Shown one piece after another: positions 45,881-55,136 of a DNA stretch of 64,000 nt. A program made the translations under genes and the position numbers. Position 1 is the first letter of the stretch. Each line of letters opens with the position of its first letter. The notes under the pieces are model-generated. The model saw only the letters and a program-made list of their open reading frames with translations. It had not been told where the DNA came from and did no database searches. The DNA comes from Paraburkholderia sp. IMGN_8 (lineage in GTDB: Bacteria; Pseudomonadota; Gammaproteobacteria; Burkholderiales; Burkholderiaceae): contig NZ_CP150901.1 of NCBI RefSeq assembly GCF_038050405.1, positions 3,596,001 to 3,660,000 of the forward strand. The letters are read 5' to 3'.

Positions 45881-46486
45881 ATGACGATGCCGAGTTCCGA
45901 TGCTTCGCCGCAGCAAGCCGCGAGCCGCCTGACGCTGGAGTATCTGTGCCAGTTCGACTCGCTCGCGCTCGTCGCGTCCGACGATATGTTTCTCCACATC
46001 ATCCCAAAGCGTAGCAACACGCCGCTGAAGGGTGAAGCCCCGCCGCGCGGCGACTGGGAGACGCCGATGCAGATCCATGGCTGGCGCTGGGCCCAGGGCT
46101 ACGACGCTTACCATCCCGGCCAGGCGCTCAATGCGAACGACATGCGCGTGACCGATCTCGCCGTGATCAAGGCGGTCGACGCGGCTTCGCCCGCTATCGC
46201 GAAGCTGTGCGCGCAGGCCGAATTGCTCGCGCTGGCGCATATCAAGTGCTTCAAGGCGGGTGGACCGGCCAACGGCGTGCAGATCGAATTCCTGTCGATG
46301 AAGCTTGAGGACGCGTATATCCGCAACTACCACGTCTATACGAGTCCTCGGCTCATGAGGGCGTGCGAAGTGTTCGAGGTGTCGGCCCGGTCGCTGACGA
46401 TGACCTGCGCGCCGCAAACGGAAACCGGCAGCCGCGGCGCGGAGGTGACATTCGCGCTCGACGTAGCGGCACGGCGGGTGACATGA
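45881..46486 (+). CDS. Divergent Hcp-like protein at the head of the tss operon
   Basis: A 201-residue protein that aligns by eye with Hcp. IHGWRWAQGYDAYHPG stands where Hcp has the SWSWG strand, AVDAASPAIAKLCAQAELLALAHIKCFKAG matches 'DKASPKLLQALATGKHIKKATLTVRKAG', and FLSMKLEDAYIRNYHVYT matches 'YLKIELENVLVSSV'. The N-terminus and C-terminus are longer than in Hcp. GCGAGGAAC precedes the ATG at 45881. As the first gene before tssE, it may be a specialised tube or tube-cap component, or an Hcp-like chaperone; this is inference. Confidence 0.65.
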   Translation: MTMPSSDASPQQAASRLTLEYLCQFDSLALVASDDMFLHIIPKRSNTPLKGEAPPRGDWETPMQIHGWRWAQGYDAYHPGQALNANDMRVTDLAVIKAVDAASPAIAKLCAQAELLALAHIKCFKAGGPANGVQIEFLSMKLEDAYIRNYHVYTSPRLMRACEVFEVSARSLTMTCAPQTETGSRGAEVTFALDVAARRVT

Positions 46487-46519
46487 TCGGACCCAGCGCG
46501 GGGCGTTCAAGGAGCGCTT

Positions 46520-47026
46520 ATGGCCGAACCGAAAGCAACTGACCATCTGCAACCGTCGCTGCTCGACCGGCTGATCGACGACGACCCGCAAAGCCGCGTT
46601 GAGGCGGACGGCACGCGCTTCCTGACGAGGCGGACTTTGCGCGCCGCCGTACTTCGCGACCTATCCTGGCTCTTCAACACGACCAATCTCTCGGACGCGA
46701 TTTCGATCGATCGCTATCCCGTCGCGTATGCGTCGGTGCTGAACTACGGCTTGCCTTGTCTGTCGGGCGGCTTTGCCTCAACGGTCGACGCCGTCGCGCT
46801 CGAACAGGCGATTCGCGAGGCAATCGTGCTTTTCGAGCCGCGCATCGCACCTGCGTCGATCGAGATCGAACCGGTACTCGACCGTCCGGTGCTCGACATG
46901 CATAACCAGATTTCACTCGTGATAAGGGGCCTCCTGTGGGCGCAGCCGGCGCCGCTCGAATTCGTGCTGCGTACGCAGATCGACCTCGAGGAAGGCGGTA
47001 TCACGTTGACCGAGCTGCCACGTTGA
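46520..47026 (+). CDS. tssE: T6SS baseplate protein TssE
   Basis: A 168-residue gp25-like protein. LLDRLIDDDPQSRVE near the N-terminus, the basal LRRDL-type VLRDLSWLFNT, SVLNYGLPCLSG and the C-terminal gp25 part (IEIEPVLDRPVLDMHNQISL) are as in TssE. It forms the baseplate wedge with TssF and TssG, encoded next. GGAGCGCTT precedes the start. Confidence 0.9.
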   Translation: MAEPKATDHLQPSLLDRLIDDDPQSRVEADGTRFLTRRTLRAAVLRDLSWLFNTTNLSDAISIDRYPVAYASVLNYGLPCLSGGFASTVDAVALEQAIREAIVLFEPRIAPASIEIEPVLDRPVLDMHNQISLVIRGLLWAQPAPLEFVLRTQIDLEEGGITLTELPR

Positions 47027-47045
47027 TTCTCCACGAAGCCACGAC

Positions 47046-48932
47046 ATGGACCCACGTCTGCTCAGGCACTACAACACCGAACTGACGCACCTGCGCGAGA
47101 TGGGCGCGGAGTTCGCCCAGCAGTTCCCGAAGATCGCTGCGCGTCTCGACATGAGCGGCTTCGATATCTCGGACCCGTATGTCGAACGGCTGCTCGAAGG
47201 AACCGCGTTTCTCGCCGCGCGCGTGCAACTGAAGCTCGAAGAAGAATTCCCCCGTTTCACCCAGCATCTGATGCAGGTCGTGCTGCCGCAAGCGGTCTGT
47301 CCCACGCCGTCGATGCTGATCGCGCGGCTCGCTCCCGATCTGGCCAACCCAAACCTGGCCGCTGGATTCACGGTGCCGCGCCACACCGCGCTTATTGCAA
47401 CTCACGTCGCCGGCGACGCAAGCGCCTGCGAGTTCAGAACCGGCGCGGACCTGACCCTTTGGCCGATCGAGCTGACCGAGGCAAGGTATCTGGCCCAGGT
47501 GCCCGATCTTCCGCTCGCGACGCTGTCGGGCACGCGCTCGCTGGCAAAGCGAGTGAAGGGCGCGTTGCGTCTGCGTCTGTCAGCGGCGGAAGGATTGACC
47601 TTCGACACGCTCAGTCTCGACAGCTTGCGCCTCTACTTCACGGGCGGCGACGACACCGCCTACAAGCTCTTCGAGTTCGTTACCGGCAGCGCGCTCGCCG
47701 TCGTGATCTCGACGCCGCAGCGTCCCGCTTCCCACACCGACACGCTGCCTGGCGAAGCAATCGGCTGCGCTGGCTTCGGCGACGACGAAGCCCTCCTGCC
47801 AGTCACGCCGAACGCATTCCAAGGCTACCGGCTTCTGCACGAATATTTCGCGTTCGCGCCGCGCTTTCGTTTTGCCGTAATCGATGGCCTGTCAGGCGTG
47901 CTGCCGTCTTTCCCGTCGCGTGAGATCGAACTGACGATCCTGCTCGCCACGGGCGACACGACGCTCGAACGCGTTGTCTCGCGCGAACACGTGTTGCTCG
48001 ACTGCGTGCCCGCAATCAACCTGTTCCCCAAGCACGCAGACCGCGCGTTCTTATCGGACGGCGTCGCGGAGTTTCATGTCGTACCGGACCGGACCTGCCC
48101 GCTCGACTTCGAGGTGCATACGGTAACGGCAGTCGCCGGATACGGTACGGGCGGCGATAGCGAGCAAACGTTCCATCCCTTTTATGGGGATTTTCTCGCC
48201 GACCGGCCCGAAGACGCGGCCTATTTCAGCGTGCGACGCGAGCCGCGCGTCGTGCCTGTCGAGCGCAAGCGCAGCGGCTATCGCACCGAATATGTGGGCA
48301 GCGAAGTCTTCGTGTCCATCGTCGATCCGAAGGAGGCGCCGTACCGCGGCGACTTGCGGCAGCTCGCCTTCGAGACCCTCTGCACCAATCGCGATCTGCC
48401 GCTGCTGATGCCGCACGGCGGCGCGCAAAGCGACTTCACGCTCGACATCGCGGCGCCCGTGGCGTCCGTCCGCTGCGTGACGCGGCCGTCGCCACCCGCA
48501 GCGCCCTGTCTCGATACGGGCCTCGGCTGGCGGCTCGTCGATCAATTGTCGCTGCACTATCTGTCCCTCTACGACGGCGACGCCCACGAGGGCGCCGCCG
48601 CGCTGCGCTCGTTGCTGACGCTGCACGTGCCGGCCAACGACGAAGTGAGCCGTCGGCAGATCGCGGGTGTCCTCTCCGTGCGCGCGACGCCGGTCGTGCG
48701 GCGGCTGCCGATGCCGGGTCCCATCGCATTCGGACGTGGTCTACAGATCGAACTCGATGTGGAGGATATGGCATTTCAGGGCGGCAGCGCGTACCTGCTC
48801 GGCTGCGTGCTCGACCGCTTTTTTGCGCGCTACGTATCGATCAACGCGTTCGTGCAGACGGTCCTGCGCACGACGGCACGCGGCGAGATCCTTCGCCTCC
48901 CCCCGCGATGCGGAACCCGTCCGATTCTCTGA
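47046..48932 (+). CDS. tssF: T6SS baseplate protein TssF
   Basis: A 628-residue TssF (VasA/ImpG). The N-terminus MDPRLLRHYNTELTHLREMG and AQQFPKIAARLDMSG, followed by DPYVERLLEGTAFLAARVQL, is the strongest signature; the C-terminus RGEILRLPPRCGTRPIL is also typical. Length is that of the family. It starts 20 bases after tssE and overlaps tssG by 25 bases. Confidence 0.93.
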   Translation: MDPRLLRHYNTELTHLREMGAEFAQQFPKIAARLDMSGFDISDPYVERLLEGTAFLAARVQLKLEEEFPRFTQHLMQVVLPQAVCPTPSMLIARLAPDLANPNLAAGFTVPRHTALIATHVAGDASACEFRTGADLTLWPIELTEARYLAQVPDLPLATLSGTRSLAKRVKGALRLRLSAAEGLTFDTLSLDSLRLYFTGGDDTAYKLFEFVTGSALAVVISTPQRPASHTDTLPGEAIGCAGFGDDEALLPVTPNAFQGYRLLHEYFAFAPRFRFAVIDGLSGVLPSFPSREIELTILLATGDTTLERVVSREHVLLDCVPAINLFPKHADRAFLSDGVAEFHVVPDRTCPLDFEVHTVTAVAGYGTGGDSEQTFHPFYGDFLADRPEDAAYFSVRREPRVVPVERKRSGYRTEYVGSEVFVSIVDPKEAPYRGDLRQLAFETLCTNRDLPLLMPHGGAQSDFTLDIAAPVASVRCVTRPSPPAAPCLDTGLGWRLVDQLSLHYLSLYDGDAHEGAAALRSLLTLHVPANDEVSRRQIAGVLSVRATPVVRRLPMPGPIAFGRGLQIELDVEDMAFQGGSAYLLGCVLDRFFARYVSINAFVQTVLRTTARGEILRLPPRCGTRPIL

Positions 48933-50029
48933 GTCCGCCGGCCGACGAGCCGCCCGCGGCAGACGCCCTCTCGCCGGACGAAATCGCACAGGCGCGCGCG
49001 CTCGACAGGCTCTTTGACCAGGTGGCGGCCGCGCCGCACCACTACGACTTCTTTCAGTTGATGCGCCGCGTCGAGGCGCTCACACCACATCTGCCGCGTC
49101 TTGGCGCGGCATCGCGCCCGGCCGACGAACCGCTCCGCCTCGCTCAAGACGTATCGCTTGCCTTCGCGCCCGCGCCGCTCGCCGCGCTGACGCGCACGGG
49201 CGAACAAGGCCACACTGGCGCGCCGCGGCTGGCACAGCGCTTTTTCGGCCTGCTCGGGCCGAACGGCCCGTTACCGCTACATCTGACCGACTTTGCCCGC
49301 GAGCGCATCCTGCACCACGGCGACGCGACCTTCCCGCGCCTGCTCGATATGCTGTCGCATCGCTTTCTGCTGCTGTTCTATCGCGCATGGTCGCAGGGGC
49401 GTCCGGCCAACAGCCTCGATCGTGCCGACAACGACCGCTTCGCGTTCTACGTCGGTTCTCTGATCGGTCTCGCGGACGATGCCTGTCATCGGCGCGATGC
49501 GGCATCCGATCTCGCGAAGCTTCACTTCGCCGGATTGCTCAACATGCAGACGCGACCGCTGGCAGTGCTCGAAGCGCTCGTAAGCGCCGTGCTGCGCGTG
49601 CCGGTACGTGTCGAGCCGTTTTGCGGACACTGGATGGCTCTCGAACGCGCGGAACGCACCGTTCTGCATGCGCGACACCTCGGAGCACGCCCGGCCACCG
49701 CGCGCCTCGGCAGCGGCGCCGTGCTGGGTGCGCACGTCTGGGACCGGCAGCACAAGTTTCGTCTCGCGATCGGGCCGCTGTCGCTCGCGCAATACGAGGC
49801 GTTTCTTCCCGGCGGCGCCGCGCTCGCCCCGCTCGTCGCGCTGGTGCGCCAGCATCTGAATCGCGAGCTCGTATGGGACGCGAAGCTGGTGCTGCGCGCG
49901 AGCGACGTGCCCACGGCGAGGCTCGGCCGATACGGCCGTCTCGGTTACTCGGCGTGGCTCGTGCACCACAAGCGCCACGCCGATGCCGCCAACCTCGCGC
50001 TCGACGCGGACGTGCATGTGCGGCCCTGA
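48908..50029 (+). CDS. tssG: T6SS baseplate protein TssG
   Basis: A 373-residue TssG (VasB/ImpH). AAPHHYDFFQLMRRVEAL, the FFGLLGPNGPLPLHLTDFA segment near residue 112-130 and FLLLFYRAWSQGRP are family marks. The start at 48908 lies inside the tssF end. It completes the TssE-F-G wedge. Confidence 0.92.
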   Translation: MRNPSDSLSPPADEPPAADALSPDEIAQARALDRLFDQVAAAPHHYDFFQLMRRVEALTPHLPRLGAASRPADEPLRLAQDVSLAFAPAPLAALTRTGEQGHTGAPRLAQRFFGLLGPNGPLPLHLTDFARERILHHGDATFPRLLDMLSHRFLLLFYRAWSQGRPANSLDRADNDRFAFYVGSLIGLADDACHRRDAASDLAKLHFAGLLNMQTRPLAVLEALVSAVLRVPVRVEPFCGHWMALERAERTVLHARHLGARPATARLGSGAVLGAHVWDRQHKFRLAIGPLSLAQYEAFLPGGAALAPLVALVRQHLNRELVWDAKLVLRASDVPTARLGRYGRLGYSAWLVHHKRHADAANLALDADVHVRP

Positions 50030-50133
50030 CGTTCCGACCCTCCGGCGCTTTCAAAAAAGTCGCCCGCAAAGCCGTCTTATCAAATGGCGGCATGCCCCGG
50101 CGCCGCTCGTCCCTTGATCACGGAGCCTTCACG

Positions 50134-52818
50134 ATGGCGGAAATCAGTCGTGTCGCCTTGTTCAGCAAGCTCGATCCGCTAGGCTACAAGTCCGTCGAAA
50201 GCGCAACCGTGCTGTGCAAGCTGCGCGGCAACCCCTACGTCGAACTGGAGCACTGGCTGATGCAGATCGTGGAAACGCCAGGCTCCGATCTGCAAAGGCT
50301 TATCAGCCACTACAACATCGATGCGGCCGTGCTCGCGCGCGACATGACGGCATCGCTCGACCGCCTGCCCCGCGGCGCCACGTCGATCTCCGATATTTCG
50401 GAGCACATCACCGACGCGATCGAGCGCGGCTGGGTCTATGGCACGCTGATGTTCGGCGCGACGCAGGTGCGTAGCGGGCACCTGATGGTCGGCATCCTCA
50501 AGACGCCGCGGCTGCGCAATGTCGTGCTTGGCATCTCGCGCCAGTTCGAGCGCATCAAACTTGAAGACTTCTCGGACAATTTCGCGCGCATCTTGGCCGG
50601 CTCGGCAGAGAACACTGCCGAACAACCGTCCACCGGACAGGCAGAGCGCGCCGCCGGGTCCGACCCCGCGCCCGCGAGCATGGGCAGGCAGGATGCGCTG
50701 AAGAAATACGCAACAGACCTCACCGACAAGGCTCGCAACGGCAAGATCGATCCAGTCAGCGGACGCGACGAGGAGATTCGCCAGATCGTCGACATCCTGA
50801 TGCGGCGGCGCCAGAACAATCCGCTCCTCACCGGTGAAGCGGGCGTCGGCAAGACGGCGGTGGTCGAGGGCTTCGCGCAGCGTCTCGTGCGCGGCGACGT
50901 TCCGCCGCCGCTGCAGGGCGTGACGCTGATGTCGCTCGATCTCGGCTTGCTGCAGGCCGGCGCAAGCATGAGGGGCGAATTCGAACAGCGGCTCAGGCAA
51001 GTGGTTGAAGAGGTCGAAGCAAGCCCTTCACCGATCATTCTTTTCATCGACGAGATTCATACGCTGATCGGCGCGGGCGGGTCGGCCGGCACGGGCGACG
51101 CGGCCAATCTGCTCAAGCCCGCGCTAGCGCGCGGCGATCTGCGCACGATCGGCGCGACGACCTGGGCCGAGTACAAGAAGTACATCGAGAAGGATCCGGC
51201 GCTCACGCGGCGTTTTCAGGTTGTGCAGGTCCACGAGCCAGACGAGGCGAAAGCCGTGCGGATGCTGCGCGGCATCGCCTCGGTGCTGGAGTCCCATCAT
51301 CGCGTGCAATTGCTTGATGAAGCGATTGAGGCCGCCGTGCGGCTCTCGCATCGCTACATTCCGGCACGGCAATTGCCGGACAAGGCGGTGAGCCTGCTCG
51401 ACACGGCCTGTGCGCGCGTCGCCATCAGTCAGCACGCGACGCCGCCCCAAGTCGACGACTGCCGCCGCAGAATCGAGGCACTCGACATCGAAGCGGGCAT
51501 CGTCGAACGCGAGGCGAGCATGGGCGTGGATGTCGGGACTCGGACGTTGGACGTGTCCGAAGCACTCGCCCGCGAGCATCTGGCGCTCGAAGGGCTGGAG
51601 GCGCGCTGGAACGAAGAAAAGGGAGTGGTCGACGAGTTGCTGTCCGTGCGCGCCGCGTTGCGCGCGAGCGGCGGGCCGGTCGACATGGAAGCGCCCGCGG
51701 AGGGCGCCGAGGCCAAAGCGCCCGCTGACCGCGACTCGCTCCTTGCCCGCCTCGCCGAGCTGAAAATCCGTCTCGCCGAGCTGCAAGGGGAGGCCCCGCT
51801 GATCCTGCCGAGCGTCGATGCCGCCGTGATCGCTTCCGTCGTCGCCGACTGGACCGGCATCCCGGTCGGCCGCATGGTCAGGAACGAGATGGCCGCGATC
51901 CTGAACCTCGCCGAGACGCTCGACCGGCGCGTGATCGGCCAACGCCACGCGCTCAACATGATCGCGAAGCGCATTCAAACCTCGCGCGCGCGTCTGGACA
52001 ACCCCGACAAGCCGATCGGCGTTTTCATGCTGTGCGGCACGTCGGGCGTCGGCAAGACGGAGACTGCGCTCGCACTCGCCGAAGCCCTCTACGGTGGTGA
52101 GCAAAACGTCATCACCATCAACATGAGCGAGTTTCAGGAAGCGCATACCGTCTCGACACTCAAGGGTGCGCCGCCGGGCTACGTCGGTTATGGAGAAGGC
52201 GGCGTCCTCACCGAGGCGGTGCGTCGCCGCCCTTACAGCGTGGTGCTGCTCGACGAGGTCGAAAAAGCGCATCCCGACGTGCACGAAATCTTCTTCCAGG
52301 TCTTCGACAAGGGCTGGATGGAAGACGGCGAGGGCCGCTACATCGACTTCAAGAACACGATCATCCTGCTCACGTCGAATGTCGGTTCGGAACTCATTAT
52401 GCGGATGTGCCGTGATCCGAAAAATATCCCCGCGCCCGATGTGCTCGCCACCGCGCTGCGCGAGCCGCTTCTCGGCGTGTTTCCGGCAGCGTTGCTCGGC
52501 CGTGTCGTCACGGTACCGTACTACCCGCTTTCCGACGCGATGATGGCGAACATCGTGCGCCTGCAACTGGAACGCATCCGCCACCGCATTGCGGACAATC
52601 ACGGCGTTCCGTTCGAGTACGACGACGACGCAGTCAAGCTCATCGTGTCGCGCTGCACGGAGGCCGAATCGGGTGGCCGCGTGATCGATGCACTGCTTAC
52701 CAACACGGTCCTGCCCCGCATTTCCACCGAATACCTGACGCGGCTGACCGAGGGTGGCGCACTCAGGCGCATCCGTCTGTCGGCGACGGCAGGCGACTTC
52801 CTCTACGAGTTCGACTGA
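50134..52818 (+). CDS. tssH: T6SS sheath-recycling ATPase ClpV (TssH)
   Basis: An 894-residue AAA+ ClpB-type ATPase. The start is the ATG at 50134 with CGGAGCC upstream; the frame stays open over tssG but without family character. The N-domain (SRVALFSKLDPLGYKSVESA) is ClpV-like. Walker A sites are GEAGVGKT near residue 234 and GTSGVGKTE near residue 634, and Walker B sites are ILFIDEIH and VVLLDEVEKAHPDV. The pore-loop region MSEFQEAHTVSTLKGAPPGY is present. It disassembles the contracted TssB-TssC sheath. Confidence 0.93.
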   Translation: MAEISRVALFSKLDPLGYKSVESATVLCKLRGNPYVELEHWLMQIVETPGSDLQRLISHYNIDAAVLARDMTASLDRLPRGATSISDISEHITDAIERGWVYGTLMFGATQVRSGHLMVGILKTPRLRNVVLGISRQFERIKLEDFSDNFARILAGSAENTAEQPSTGQAERAAGSDPAPASMGRQDALKKYATDLTDKARNGKIDPVSGRDEEIRQIVDILMRRRQNNPLLTGEAGVGKTAVVEGFAQRLVRGDVPPPLQGVTLMSLDLGLLQAGASMRGEFEQRLRQVVEEVEASPSPIILFIDEIHTLIGAGGSAGTGDAANLLKPALARGDLRTIGATTWAEYKKYIEKDPALTRRFQVVQVHEPDEAKAVRMLRGIASVLESHHRVQLLDEAIEAAVRLSHRYIPARQLPDKAVSLLDTACARVAISQHATPPQVDDCRRRIEALDIEAGIVEREASMGVDVGTRTLDVSEALAREHLALEGLEARWNEEKGVVDELLSVRAALRASGGPVDMEAPAEGAEAKAPADRDSLLARLAELKIRLAELQGEAPLILPSVDAAVIASVVADWTGIPVGRMVRNEMAAILNLAETLDRRVIGQRHALNMIAKRIQTSRARLDNPDKPIGVFMLCGTSGVGKTETALALAEALYGGEQNVITINMSEFQEAHTVSTLKGAPPGYVGYGEGGVLTEAVRRRPYSVVLLDEVEKAHPDVHEIFFQVFDKGWMEDGEGRYIDFKNTIILLTSNVGSELIMRMCRDPKNIPAPDVLATALREPLLGVFPAALLGRVVTVPYYPLSDAMMANIVRLQLERIRHRIADNHGVPFEYDDDAVKLIVSRCTEAESGGRVIDALLTNTVLPRISTEYLTRLTEGGALRRIRLSATAGDFLYEFD

Positions 52819-52845
52819 AGCTGCGCCGCGCGGGGAGTCCATTCG

Positions 52846-54285
52846 ATGCTGACGCTGACTGTGACACGCTTCAATGGCAAGCCCCCCGCGCAACCGCTCG
52901 CAGCCACTTTCGACACGGCGGGCGGAACGATCGGCCGCGCGGAGTCGAACAGGCTCGTGCTCGAAGACGTGGAACGCACCGTGTCGCGCGTGCACGCACA
53001 GATCGTGTGGCGCGACGGGCAGTACCGGTTGATCGACCGCGGCAGCAATCCGGCACTCGTGAATGGCACACCGCTCGAGCCTGGCCAGGAAATCGTCATG
53101 ACGGATGGCGACGAGGTGCAGATCGGCGGCTATGAGTTGCGTGCCGCTGTCGACGGCGGCGACATGCCGGCAAGCATGAGCAGCGATCCGTTCGCGGACA
53201 TCTTCGGCGAGCCGTCGCACGATCCTCGCGCCGCGCACGACCCGGACGGCCTCGACGACCTGCTGCGTCCGTCGACCGGGCGAGCCGAACCGGCACTGCA
53301 ATCACGCGCGCCGCCCCCTCTTCTGCCCGACGACTTCGATCTCGGCCTTGCCGATCCCGCGGCGAACCGGACGATCGACGAACTGTTCGATCTCGGGCCA
53401 GCTTCCGATCTCGCGACAAATGACAGCGGCGACGCGAGGCGTTCGCCGCTGTTCGGCGCATCGCCGATCGACGACCCGCTCGCGGCGCCCAACACCTCGC
53501 GCGACAGCGATCCGTTCGCGAGCCTCAGCGCATCGGCCCGTTCCGATGCGCCGCCGCCCACGCTGCCTGATCGCGGGTCCGAGCTGCACAGCGCGTTTCC
53601 TCTGCCGCGTATGCGCTCGGGGCCGCAGGAAGATCTGCAGCAGCCACCCGACGCGCTGGCGCCTAGGCTCCCGGAACGCGCCGCCGACGATCACGCACTC
53701 CTCGACGCTTTCCTACGCGGCCTCGACGCGCCAGGCGTCCGCGTCGACTCGCTCACGCCAGCCTTCATGCAGCTGGTCGGCGCATTGCTGCACGAGGCGA
53801 CTCAAGGCACGCTCGACCTGCTCGTCGCGCGGGCGGCAATGAGACGCGAAATGCGCACCGATGCAACAATGATCGCCGCCACCGGCAACAACCCGCTGAA
53901 GTTCTCGCCGAACGTCGAAACCGCGCTTGGGCACCTGCTGAATCCTCCATCACGCGGCTTCATGCCTGGCACCGACGCGCTATCGGACGCCTACGACGAC
54001 CTGCGCGCGCACCAGGTCGGCTTCATCGCAGGCATGCGCGCCGCGCTCGAGGGCGTGTTTGAACGCTTCGAGCCGACGAAAATCGAAGCGCGCCTCACGC
54101 AACATTCGCTGCTCGATGCCTTGCTGCCGCAAATAAACCACCGCGCGCGCTGCTGGGACCTCTTTTCCGATTTGTACAGCCAGCTTTCGCACGAAGCCGC
54201 CGACGACTTTCATGCGCTCTTCGGCAAGGCGTTCGTCGCCGCATATGAAGCGCAGATCGACCGCCTGAAACAGCACAAGTCTTGA
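52846..54285 (+). CDS. tagH: T6SS-associated FHA-domain protein TagH
   Basis: A 479-residue protein. An N-terminal FHA domain at residues about 1-105 has GRAESNRLVLED and TVSRVHAQI, the phosphothreonine-binding signature. A long Asp/Pro/Arg-rich linker at 110-280 and the C-terminal type VI FHA helical domain (PDRAADDHALLDAFLRGL-like start, then ARCWDLFSDLYSQLS) follow. In P. aeruginosa, Fha1 is switched on by the kinase PpkA and off by PppA. Here a PP2C phosphatase gene follows 37 bases later, but no kinase gene is present. Confidence 0.87.
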   Translation: MLTLTVTRFNGKPPAQPLAATFDTAGGTIGRAESNRLVLEDVERTVSRVHAQIVWRDGQYRLIDRGSNPALVNGTPLEPGQEIVMTDGDEVQIGGYELRAAVDGGDMPASMSSDPFADIFGEPSHDPRAAHDPDGLDDLLRPSTGRAEPALQSRAPPPLLPDDFDLGLADPAANRTIDELFDLGPASDLATNDSGDARRSPLFGASPIDDPLAAPNTSRDSDPFASLSASARSDAPPPTLPDRGSELHSAFPLPRMRSGPQEDLQQPPDALAPRLPERAADDHALLDAFLRGLDAPGVRVDSLTPAFMQLVGALLHEATQGTLDLLVARAAMRREMRTDATMIAATGNNPLKFSPNVETALGHLLNPPSRGFMPGTDALSDAYDDLRAHQVGFIAGMRAALEGVFERFEPTKIEARLTQHSLLDALLPQINHRARCWDLFSDLYSQLSHEAADDFHALFGKAFVAAYEAQIDRLKQHKS

Positions 54286-54322
54286 ACCACGTCCAATCAC
54301 GCGGAGTTCGCAGGAGGACATC

Positions 54323-55102
54323 GTGCAACTGCAAACGGCAAGCGTGAGCGATGCGGGCGGCCGAAGCCGCAACGAGGACGCCTACGGCGAATGGCGGCGC
54401 GGCTCTGTGCTGGCCTGCGTGGTCGCCGATGGCGCGGGCGGGCACGGCGGTGGAGACGCGGCGTCGCGCATCGCGGTCGACACGGTGCTCGCTGAACTCG
54501 AGCGCGTCGCCACCGCGGGACTCGCGTTGAATGCACCGGGCCTGATGCGGATTCTGCTGCGGGCAAACGACGCGATCATCGATGCGCAGGAAACCGGCAG
54601 CGGACTGGAACACATGCGTTCGACGGCGGCGCTGCTCGCCATTGACGAGAATACGCAGTCGGCAGCGTGGGCGCATTGCGGCGACACGCGTCTCTATTGT
54701 TTTCGCAACGGCGCGACCAGGGTCCAGACGCAAGACCACAGCCTCGTGCAAAGCATGCTCGACGCGAAGCTCTTGCCCAGCCAGGATGTGCGCCATCATC
54801 CGCGCCGCAACGTGCTGTTTTCCGCGCTTGGCACGCCGGACGACCTGGCGATTGCCGTATCCGGCGAGCCTTTCGCGCTCGCCGATGGCGACGCGTTCCT
54901 GCTTTGTACGGACGGCTTCTGGGAGTATGTGGACGAGGCCACAATGATCGACGCGATCGGCCGCGCGAACTCACCTTCGGTGTGGCTCGAACGGCTGGCC
55001 GCCGGGCTGCGCAGGAACGCCAGCCCCGGACACGACAACTTCACCGCAACGGCGGTGTGGATCGGTGAGCCGCAGCAGGCGACGATCCTGCTCACGCGAT
55101 GA
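54323..55102 (+). CDS. PP2C-family Ser/Thr protein phosphatase (PppA/Stp1-like)
   Basis: A 259-residue PP2C phosphatase with GTG start at 54323 behind CAGGAGGACATC. The motifs SDAGGRSRNEDAYGEW, VVADGAGGHGGGDAAS, WAHCGDTRLYCF, CTDGFWEYVDEA and GHDNFTATAVW hold the metal-binding aspartates in order. Its place directly after the FHA gene suggests it dephosphorylates that protein to control T6SS firing. A partner kinase is missing from the window. It converges on tssC. Confidence 0.88.
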   Translation: MQLQTASVSDAGGRSRNEDAYGEWRRGSVLACVVADGAGGHGGGDAASRIAVDTVLAELERVATAGLALNAPGLMRILLRANDAIIDAQETGSGLEHMRSTAALLAIDENTQSAAWAHCGDTRLYCFRNGATRVQTQDHSLVQSMLDAKLLPSQDVRHHPRRNVLFSALGTPDDLAIAVSGEPFALADGDAFLLCTDGFWEYVDEATMIDAIGRANSPSVWLERLAAGLRRNASPGHDNFTATAVWIGEPQQATILLTR

Positions 55103-55136
55103 AACGCCGCGAAGGTCTGCCGCTACCCGGACGGCG

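Noticed and set aside
51124..53301. 725-codon minus-strand frame opposite clpV and the FHA gene
   Set aside because: Spans two real genes antisense; His/Arg-rich artefact with no motif.
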